DNA of 6,435 nucleotides from Deltaproteobacteria bacterium (GTDB lineage: Bacteria > Desulfobacterota_E > Deferrimicrobia > Deferrimicrobiales > Deferrimicrobiaceae), in the NCBI GenBank assembly GCA_023489025.1, contig JAMDCN010000087.1, positions 1 through 6,435 of the forward strand, given 5' to 3'. The position numbers and the translations under genes are program-made. The stretch's first letter is position 1, and the number at the start of each line of letters is the position of its first letter. Shown one piece after another: positions 1-5,196 of this stretch. The notes below the pieces were generated by a model. The model searched no databases. It was not told where the DNA came from and was given only the letters and a program-made list of their open reading frames with translations.

Positions 1-834
1 TTATTGCGACTCCCGCGAGCCCTCCTCGGTGTCCTCGTGGGCGGGGCTCTCGCCTCTTCCGGCGTCGCCTTCCAGGCGCTGCTGCGCAACCCGCTCGCCG
101 ACCCGTACATCCTCGGCGTATCGGGGGGCGCCGCGGTGGGCGCGCTCACGGTGGCCCTCTTCCTGTCGGCGGACGCTTCCCCGCTCCTTCCGCTGTGCGC
201 CTTCGGAGGAGCGGCGCTGTCCGCCCTGGCCGTCTTCCTCCTCGCCCGCCGCCGGAGCGGCGTCTCCCCGGAGCGGCTGATCCTGATGGGCGTGGTCGTG
301 GGAGCGTTCCTCAACGCGGTCATCATGCTGATGGTGACCCTCGCCCCGCCCGGGAAGATCCCCGGGGCCCTGTATTGGCTGATGGGGGACCTGGGCCTGG
401 GAACCCCCCGCCGAGTGGCGGTCCTCATTCCGTACGTCGCGCTCGGCACGGTCCTCCTGTACCTGCTTTCCCGCGGCCTGGACCTGCTCCTCCTCGGCGA
501 TCACGCCGCGTTCCAGGCGGGGCTCTCCGTGGAGCGGGTGAAGACGGCGACGTACCTCACGGCGTCGCTGCTGGCCGGCTCGGTCGTGGCGGTCTCGGGC
601 CTCATCGGATTCGTCGGGCTCATCGTTCCCCACGGCGCGCGCGTGCTGGTCGGTTCCGGGCACCGCCGCCTCCTGCCGGCCGCGTTTCTGCTGGGCGGCG
701 CGTTCCTCGTACTCTCCGACACGCTCGCCCGCGCCGCGTCCCCCGCGGGGGAATTGCCGGTGGGCGCGGTCACCGCCCTCGCCGGCGCGCCCTTCTTCCT
801 CTATCTGCTGCGCCGCAACGGGGGACGGTCGTGA
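1..834 (+). CDS. btuC: Corrinoid (vitamin B12) ABC transporter permease, BtuC/FecCD family, 5'-truncated by the window
   Basis: Inner-membrane channel subunit that, with the ATPase encoded next, moves a chelate from a periplasmic binding protein into the cytoplasm. The frame is open from base 1. The visible 277 residues start inside the protein: roughly the first 50-60 residues of a normal 320-340 residue FecCD protein, including the first membrane helix, lie off the window, so the TTG at base 4 should not be read as the start. Seen in the sequence (numbering from the first visible codon): the family signature FQALLRNPLADPYILGVSGG near 24-43, the GFVGLIVPH segment near 203-211 in the region that contacts the ATPase, and the C-terminal ELPVGAVTALAGAPFF near 251-266. 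About eight hydrophobic stretches separate these. The family also carries ferric siderophores and haem; cobalamin is inferred from the downstream riboswitch-like leader and BtuB-like receptor. The stop overlaps the ATPase start (GTGA), suggesting coupled translation. Confidence 0.88.
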   Translation, partial: LLRLPRALLGVLVGGALASSGVAFQALLRNPLADPYILGVSGGAAVGALTVALFLSADASPLLPLCAFGGAALSALAVFLLARRRSGVSPERLILMGVVVGAFLNAVIMLMVTLAPPGKIPGALYWLMGDLGLGTPRRVAVLIPYVALGTVLLYLLSRGLDLLLLGDHAAFQAGLSVERVKTATYLTASLLAGSVVAVSGLIGFVGLIVPHGARVLVGSGHRRLLPAAFLLGGAFLVLSDTLARAASPAGELPVGAVTALAGAPFFLYLLRRNGGRS

Positions 835-1631
835 ACCCGGTGCTGTCCGCCCGTGGAGTGGGATTCCGCTACGGGGATCGCGACATCCTGAGCGGCGTGG
901 GCGTCGACCTCTCGCCGGGAGAGGTGACGATCCTCCTCGGTCCCAACGGGGCCGGGAAGAGCACGCTGATCCGGATCCTGTCGGGGATCCTCGCGCCCCG
1001 CGAGGGGGAGGTGCTGCTGTGCGGCCGTCCCCCGGGGGAATTTCGTCGCCGGGAGATGGCGCGCCTCCTCTCCGTCGTGGGGCAGGACCCGCCGGTCGAC
1101 TTCCCGATGACGGTCGCCGCCTATGTCGGGCTCGGGCGGTTCCCACACCAGGGGTTCTTCGGGGGAACGTCGCCGGAGGATCGGGAGCAGGTGGAGCGGG
1201 CGATGGAGAGGACGGAACTGACCGCGCTGCGGGACCGTACCTTGGCGGAGATCTCCGCGGGGGAGCGTCAGCGGGCCGCCGTGGCCCGGGCGATCGCCCA
1301 GGGTGCGCGGGTGATGCTGCTGGACGAGCCGACGGCGTTCCTCGACATCCGGCACCGGGTCGCGTTCTACGAGATCGTCACGCAGTTGAAGGAGACGTGC
1401 GGGATCGCCGCGCTGGTCGCCTCCCACGACCTGTCGCTGTGCGCGGAGTACGGGGAACGGATCGTCCTGCTTTCCGGGGGGACGGTGGCGGCGCAGGGAC
1501 GGCCGGAGGAGGTGCTCACGCCGGAGAACGTGCGGGCCGCGTACGGGGTGGCGGTCGCCTGCGACCGGAACCCCGCCACCGGGTCGATCCGCGTCACCCC
1601 GCTGCGGGGGATGCCGACGAAACAGGAGTAA
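831..1631 (+). CDS. btuD: Corrinoid ABC transporter ATP-binding protein, BtuD/FecE type
   Basis: Cytoplasmic ATPase that powers the permease encoded just upstream; 266 residues, the usual length for this family. The start is GTG at 831, overlapping the permease stop by four bases; a GGGGA lies six bases before it, and homology begins directly after it (NPVLSARGVGFRYG). Visible motifs: Walker A GPNGAGKST at 37-45, Q-loop Gln85, signature ISAGERQR at 141-148, Walker B VMLLDE at 161-166 with catalytic Glu166, D-loop FLD at 170-172 and H-loop His199. All catalytic positions are intact. The signature reads Ser-Ala-Gly rather than the common Ser-Gly-Gly. The ATPase family alone cannot separate B12 from iron-siderophore or haem transport; the substrate is inferred from the riboswitch-like leader and BtuB-like receptor that follow. 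Stop is TAA at 1629-1631. Confidence 0.88.
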   Translation: MNPVLSARGVGFRYGDRDILSGVGVDLSPGEVTILLGPNGAGKSTLIRILSGILAPREGEVLLCGRPPGEFRRREMARLLSVVGQDPPVDFPMTVAAYVGLGRFPHQGFFGGTSPEDREQVERAMERTELTALRDRTLAEISAGERQRAAVARAIAQGARVMLLDEPTAFLDIRHRVAFYEIVTQLKETCGIAALVASHDLSLCAEYGERIVLLSGGTVAAQGRPEEVLTPENVRAAYGVAVACDRNPATGSIRVTPLRGMPTKQE

Positions 1632-1641
1632 ATTTCACCCA

Positions 1642-1779
1642 GGGCGGAATCGGGGAAGACGGTGCGAATCCGTCGCTGCTCCAAATCTGACGAGCATCCG
1701 ATCCCCGGATGGAACTTCCGTGGGATGCGAGGCCGCCCCCGGAGCGAAGGCATGGACGCCGGCGCGCGAGGGGGACCGG
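1642..1779 (+). promoter_or_regulatory. Cobalamin riboswitch-like leader, compact form, upstream of btuB
   Basis: This RNA leader probably senses a cobalamin and controls the receptor gene. The core matches the cobalamin riboswitch consensus: GGGGAA (1652-1657), then GACGG (1658-1662) paired with CCGTC (1670-1674) around a GGTGnnAATCC element (1661-1671), then GCTGCTCC (1675-1682). A perfect six-base stem, GGGCGG 1642-1647 with CCGCCC 1733-1738, closes the domain. Inside it is a hairpin CATCCG 1695-1700 / CGGATG 1706-1711. Downstream, CCGG 1759-1762 can pair with CCGG 1776-1779, leaving a loop containing GGGGA (1771-1775) that complements TCCC in the first hairpin's loop, like an L5-L13 kissing interaction. 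The classical CCCGCnACTGT and the 3' B12 box are not recognisable, so this resembles the smaller (class II-like) forms or is degenerate. Boundaries are approximate. No intrinsic terminator is seen before btuB, so control of translation is more likely than attenuation. Confidence 0.72.
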
Positions 1780-1809
1780 AACGAAACCACAAGGGAATAA
1801 CAATTATTC

Positions 1810-1817
1810 GGAGGAGG
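1810..1817 (+). promoter_or_regulatory. Strong ribosome binding site of btuB
   Basis: A purine-rich run, GGAGGAGG, continuing as AGAG, sits a few bases before the ATG at 1822. It is the strongest Shine-Dalgarno sequence in the window and fixes the btuB start. It lies about 30 bases after the last helix proposed for the riboswitch-like leader. A direct switch would therefore need a longer-range pairing; CTCC at 1679-1682, within the riboswitch core, is one short candidate. Confidence 0.8.
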
Positions 1818-1821
1818 AGAG

Positions 1822-3717
1822 ATGACCGGGAGGAGTTGGTCATGGGCTTGCGTGGCGTTGTGTGCCGCGGGATGGAGCGCGGTCCCCGCGATGGCGCAGG
1901 AGCCGGTACGTACCGAGCCGGTGGTCGTCACGGCCACGCGGATCGAGGAGAAAGTCTCCGAGCAGGCGTCGTCGGTGAGCGTGGTGACGCAGGAAGAGAT
2001 CGAGTTGAGGCATCCGGCGGTGGCGGCGGAAGCGTTGCAGGGCATCCCCGGAACCGTGGTGCAGCAGAGCGGCAGTCCCGGCAACCTGGCGAACATCCGC
2101 ATCCGGGGGGGAGACAGCAACGGAACACTCGTGATGATCGACGGATTTCCTCTCAACGGGCCGTCCAACGGGCAATTCGACATCAGCTCCCTGCCCCTCG
2201 TGGGATTCGATCGCATCGAAGTTGTCCGCGGAGCGCAGAGCGCTCTCTACGGTTCGAACGCCATGTCCGGCGTGGTGAACTTCATCCCGAAAAAGGCGGG
2301 GGAAGGGTCCCGGGCCGGCGTAGGGCTTGCCGGCGGGAGTTTCAATACCTTCGACTGGAAAGGTCATGGCCAATGGGGAAACCGCCGGGGAGGCATCACC
2401 CTTGGCGCCGGTGGTTTCCTGAGTGACGGGAATCTGCCGAACGACCACACGGACATCGTTTCCTTCCTCGGAACGGGCGACTACCGTGTCGGGGAAAAGA
2501 ACAGGGTACACGCCATCCTCTTGTCGACCGACGAGTCGAAGGAGATCCCCGTCACCGACCGGGGGTTCGACCCGAACGCGCGAAAAAAGCGACGGGATCT
2601 GCTCGCCGGCGTCCGGTGGGAGATCGATGTGACGAAATCGTTTACTTTGAGCATGTCCGCCGCCGGATTCCACGAATTCCAGCATGTCTCGTTCCCTGCG
2701 GCCCCGACGACAACGATCGTGGAAGATTATACGACGAAATCCCGCCGGGGCTTTCTCCGCGCCGAAGGGCACTATTCCGCCGGACCCGTATCCAATACCT
2801 TCTTCGGTGTGGAGTACAACAAGGACCGCTCGACCGATGATACGTTCTACTTCGATTCCTTGTTCCCCGTCTCACCCTTTAACCCCTTTATCGACAATCC
2901 ATCGGCATCGACGATCAACCGGTCTGTATACCTGCAGGAAGAGTTGCGATTCGGGAAAGGGACCGGGGCGAGTCTTGGAGGACGGATCGATGGGAACTCC
3001 GAAGCAGGGACGAGGATTTCCCCCAAGGCGGCATTCTTCAAGGAGCTGGGGACGAGCGGAGTGAAACTCCGTGCCGCATACGGAAGAGGATTCCGTGTTC
3101 CGACGATTTTCGAAAAGCATGGGAAATTCGGAAACCCGGACCTGGTCCCGGAATGGGCGGATTCGTACGAGGCGGGAATCGATTACCGGACACGCGGAGG
3201 GGAAGCGATTTTTTCCGGAACGTATTTCTACCAAAACAAACATAACCAGATCAGTTACCAGGGGACGAACAGGACGTTGAACGTGGACGCAATATCCCGG
3301 GGAGTGGAAGGCGTCGCCACGTGGTGGCTCCACTCTTCGGTCGCGACCATCATCTCCTACACCTATACGAACTCCTTCGATAAGCATAACGACAGGGAAA
3401 TCATCGGTGTTCCTTCCCAACGCGGGATGCTGTCCTTCCTGGTGGCACCCGTATCCGGGTTCGAAGGTCAACTGAGCTGGAGAGTTGAAAGCGATCAGCT
3501 CGATTTTGCCCCCACGGATTTTTCCCCGGGGAAAAGGCCGGGCTTTGGAGTGGTGGATATCCATGCCAGACACACGATTTCCAAACCGGCGCCGGAATGG
3601 AAAGAGGTCGCCCTGTTCGGCAAGGTGCAGAACCTCCTGAACCGGCAATACGAAGAGCGTAAGGGATATCCCTCCCCCGGCATCAACTTCCTCCTCGGAG
3701 CGGAACTGAGCATCTGA
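1822..3717 (+). CDS. btuB: TonB-dependent outer-membrane receptor, BtuB-like (cobalamin/corrinoid)
   Basis: Outer-membrane beta-barrel receptor that would bind external corrinoid and pass it to the periplasm using TonB energy; 631 residues, close to E. coli BtuB. A signal peptide ends at about Ala25 (AMA then QEP). A TonB box-like EPVVVTATR follows at 32-40. The plug domain spans about 41-160, with LANIRIRGGDSNGTLVMIDG at 89-108, the IEVVRGAQSALYGSNAMSG stretch at 132-150 and VVNFIP at 151-156. The barrel shows the family stretches YGRGFRVPTIFE at 420-431 and GNPDLVPE at 437-444, and a VQNLLNRQYEE segment at 602-612. The plug wording is closer to BtuB than to siderophore receptors. The chain ends in Leu-Ser-Ile rather than the usual terminal aromatic residue. 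Parts of the barrel are much less GC-rich than neighbouring genes. ATG 1822 is fixed by a strong Shine-Dalgarno. The riboswitch-like leader and adjacent BtuCD support B12 as substrate; a ferric-chelate receptor is the alternative. Confidence 0.87.
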   Translation: MTGRSWSWACVALCAAGWSAVPAMAQEPVRTEPVVVTATRIEEKVSEQASSVSVVTQEEIELRHPAVAAEALQGIPGTVVQQSGSPGNLANIRIRGGDSNGTLVMIDGFPLNGPSNGQFDISSLPLVGFDRIEVVRGAQSALYGSNAMSGVVNFIPKKAGEGSRAGVGLAGGSFNTFDWKGHGQWGNRRGGITLGAGGFLSDGNLPNDHTDIVSFLGTGDYRVGEKNRVHAILLSTDESKEIPVTDRGFDPNARKKRRDLLAGVRWEIDVTKSFTLSMSAAGFHEFQHVSFPAAPTTTIVEDYTTKSRRGFLRAEGHYSAGPVSNTFFGVEYNKDRSTDDTFYFDSLFPVSPFNPFIDNPSASTINRSVYLQEELRFGKGTGASLGGRIDGNSEAGTRISPKAAFFKELGTSGVKLRAAYGRGFRVPTIFEKHGKFGNPDLVPEWADSYEAGIDYRTRGGEAIFSGTYFYQNKHNQISYQGTNRTLNVDAISRGVEGVATWWLHSSVATIISYTYTNSFDKHNDREIIGVPSQRGMLSFLVAPVSGFEGQLSWRVESDQLDFAPTDFSPGKRPGFGVVDIHARHTISKPAPEWKEVALFGKVQNLLNRQYEERKGYPSPGINFLLGAELSI

Positions 3718-3725
3718 GGGCCGTC

Positions 3726-3754
3726 TTTACACCCCCGGGGAAACGGGATAACGT
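3726..3754 (+). promoter_or_regulatory. Candidate sigma-70-type promoter for the dksA-like gene
   Basis: TTTACA at 3726-3731 (five of six matches to TTGACA) is followed, after exactly 17 bases, by TAACGT at 3749-3754, which matches TATAAT at only three positions. Transcription would start near 3761-3762. That argues against the in-frame ATG at 3761 as start codon and for ATG 3791. The -10 match is weak, so this is a candidate only. Confidence 0.4.
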
Positions 3755-3781
3755 ATCGCAATGAGGGCTGCACCCCGGGGG
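3732..3781. repeat. Inverted repeat of CCCCCGGGG / CCCCGGGGG arms upstream of the dksA-like gene
   Basis: CCCCCGGGG at 3732-3740 is the exact reverse complement of CCCCGGGGG at 3773-3781, nine bases each with a 32-base spacer. Each arm also contains the self-complementary CCCCGGGG. The first arm falls between the proposed -35 and -10 boxes and the second lies just before the preferred start codon at 3791. The pair could be an operator, or an RNA stem that hides the ribosome binding region. No T-tract follows, so it is not a convincing terminator. In GC-rich DNA a repeat of this kind can arise by chance. Confidence 0.4.
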
Positions 3782-3790
3782 CTGGGAGCG

Positions 3791-4147
3791 ATGGACCGCA
3801 TCGTCATCGAAAAATGCCGGGCCGAACTCCAGAGTCAGCTGGACGAACTGTTGGCGGGAGCGGAGCGGACGGTCGTCGACATGACCAGCGTCGAGGAGGA
3901 GAACTTCCCGGACCCGACCGACCGGGCCTCGCTCGAGTCGAACCGGAACTTCACCCTCCGCCTCCGGGACAGGGACCGCAAGCTCGTGGCCAAGATCAAG
4001 GAGGCCATCAAGCGGATCGACGGCGGCACGTTCGGGATCTGCGAGGGGTGCGGCGGGGAGATCGAGAAAAAGCGGCTGATCGCCCGGCCGGTCACCTCGC
4101 AGTGCATCGACTGCAAGACCGTCGCCGAGGAGGAAGAGGTCAAGTAG
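3791..4147 (+). CDS. dksA: DksA/TraR-family zinc-finger transcription regulator
   Basis: Probable RNA polymerase-binding regulator that inserts a coiled coil into the secondary channel, as DksA does in the ppGpp-dependent stringent response; cytoplasmic. The 118-residue product has an N-terminal helix (about 4-30), a turn, and a second helix (about 48-76), forming the hairpin. At its tip is DPTDRA (41-46), matching the DxxDxA motif required for DksA activity (Asp41, Asp44, Ala46). The zinc finger is canonical C-X2-C-X17-C-X2-C, with Cys84, Cys87, Cys105 and Cys108. A short acidic tail follows. It is shorter than E. coli DksA (151 residues), mainly at the N-terminus. ATG 3791 gives MDRIVIEKC, where homology begins; an in-frame ATG at 3761 would add ten Ala/Arg/Gly-rich residues but has a poor ribosome site. 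GGGAG precedes 3791, though unusually close. Other TraR-like proteins share the finger, but the tip motif favours a DksA-type role. Confidence 0.88.
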   Translation: MDRIVIEKCRAELQSQLDELLAGAERTVVDMTSVEEENFPDPTDRASLESNRNFTLRLRDRDRKLVAKIKEAIKRIDGGTFGICEGCGGEIEKKRLIARPVTSQCIDCKTVAEEEEVK

Positions 4148-4195
4148 GCGTCCCGCCGGGGCCTCCACCGACTTCCATCCGCCACCGGAGGCAGC

Positions 4196-5191
4196 ATGAC
4201 GGAGCTTCGGAAAGACCCGATCGTCGGCCGGTGGGTCATCATCTCCACCGAGCGGGCCAAGCGTCCCCACGAATTTCCCCCGGAGCCTGCCCTGCGGCGC
4301 GAGGGGGTGTGCCCTCTCTGCCCGGGAAGCGAGCGGATGACCCCACCTGAAATCATCGGGTACCGCCAGGGCGGGCAGCCCAACGACCCGAACTGGACCT
4401 TGCGCGTCGTTCCCAACAAGTTTCCCGCCCTGCGGATCGAGGGGGAGCTGGGAAAGGCGGCCGACGGGATCTACGACCGGATGCACGGCATCGGCGCCCA
4501 CGAGGTCGTCATCGAGTCGGAACGGCACGACGTCGACCTGTTCGACCTGCCCGAGAAGCGGTTCGAGGACGTCCTGTGGGCGTACCGGGACCGCCTCATC
4601 GATCTGAAGAACGACCACCGGTTCAAGTCGGTCATCATCTTCAAGAACCACGGCGCCGCCGCCGGGGCGTCCCTGACCCACAGCCACTCCCAGCTGATCG
4701 CCCTTCCCGTCATCCCGAAGCGGGTGATGGAGGAGATGAACGGCTGCCGGGAGTATTACCGCTTCCGCGACCGGTGCCTCTTCTGCGACATCGTCGTCCA
4801 GGAGATGGACCAGAAGGTCCGCATCGTCGAGGAGACCGGGGAATTCCTCGCCTTCGCGCCGTACGCCCCCCGCTTCCCGTTCGAGACCTGGATCGTCCCG
4901 AAGCGCCACCAGTGCGCCTACGAGATGATCGAGGCGGACCAGGCGAAAGCGCTCGCCGCCGTCTTCCGGCGGACCTTGCGGCGCCTGAACCTCGCCCTCG
5001 AAAACCCGCCCTTCAACTTCATCGTCCACAGCGCCCCGTTCCAGGAGAGGGCGGCGGACTTTTTCCACTGGCACATCGAGATCATGCCGAAGCTGACGAA
5101 GGTGGCGGGGTTCGAGTGGGGGTCCGGGTTCTACATCAATCCGACCCCTCCCGAGGAGTCCGCCAAGTACCTCCGCGAACTTCCGGAGTGA
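4196..5191 (+). CDS. galT: GalT/HIT-superfamily hexose-1-phosphate nucleotidylyltransferase
   Basis: Transfers a nucleotidyl group to or from a hexose 1-phosphate through a covalent nucleotidyl-histidine; classically UDP-glucose plus galactose 1-phosphate in the Leloir pathway. It has 331 residues, near the family's 330-350. Seen: KDPIVGRWVIIS at 6-17; a zinc knuckle CPLC (Cys39, Cys42); VVPNKFPAL at 71-79; GAHEVVIE at 100-107; and the active-site THSHSQ at 161-166, with His164 the expected nucleophile and Gln166 its partner. A second Cys pair, CLFC, is at 194-197, and the C-terminal half carries His278 and HWHIE at 291-295. By remembered alignment with E. coli GalT, His111 and His162 would complete the zinc site. 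The C-terminal GFYINPTPPE recalls the bacterial/plant subgroup that includes ADP-glucose phosphorylase, so adenylyl transfer is possible. GGAGG lies four bases before the ATG. The next gene, glgA, starts five bases after the stop, suggesting shared nucleotide-sugar metabolism. Confidence 0.87.
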   Translation: MTELRKDPIVGRWVIISTERAKRPHEFPPEPALRREGVCPLCPGSERMTPPEIIGYRQGGQPNDPNWTLRVVPNKFPALRIEGELGKAADGIYDRMHGIGAHEVVIESERHDVDLFDLPEKRFEDVLWAYRDRLIDLKNDHRFKSVIIFKNHGAAAGASLTHSHSQLIALPVIPKRVMEEMNGCREYYRFRDRCLFCDIVVQEMDQKVRIVEETGEFLAFAPYAPRFPFETWIVPKRHQCAYEMIEADQAKALAAVFRRTLRRLNLALENPPFNFIVHSAPFQERAADFFHWHIEIMPKLTKVAGFEWGSGFYINPTPPEESAKYLRELPE

Positions 5192-5196
5192 GGCCG

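Noticed and set aside
4..6. TTG at base 4 as the start of the permease
   Set aside because: The frame is already open at base 1 and the first visible residues match an internal part of FecCD proteins; the true start must lie upstream of the window.
1..1146. 381-codon minus-strand frame opposite the permease and ATPase genes
   Set aside because: The translation is extremely Arg/Gly/Glu-rich and lies antisense to two well-recognised transporter genes; best explained by G+C bias.
1662..2426. Plus-strand frame beginning in the btuB leader and overlapping the first third of btuB
   Set aside because: It starts within the riboswitch-like RNA, has no ribosome site, and its translation is Arg/Gly-rich; btuB in another frame has a signal peptide and plug domain over the same bases.
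3734..3747. Possible terminator hairpin (CCCG...CGGG) after btuB
   Set aside because: The stem is only four base pairs and is followed by no T-tract; I see no convincing intrinsic terminator between btuB and the dksA-like gene.
3761..3763. ATG 3761 as the start of the dksA-like gene
   Set aside because: It has no good Shine-Dalgarno, coincides with the predicted transcription start of the candidate promoter, and adds ten residues unlike family N-termini. ATG 3791 is preferred, though 3761 cannot be excluded from sequence alone.
4148..4195. Spacer between the dksA-like and galT-like genes as a site for a separate promoter or terminator
   Set aside because: The 48 bases show only the galT ribosome site; no promoter-like pair of boxes or hairpin with T-tract is visible.
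3683..5074. 463-codon open frame on the minus strand across the dksA-like and galT-like genes
   Set aside because: It lies antisense to two genes with clear catalytic motifs, its translation is low-complexity (Asp/Val/Leu/Arg-rich) with no recognisable domain, and long antisense frames are expected in GC-rich coding DNA.
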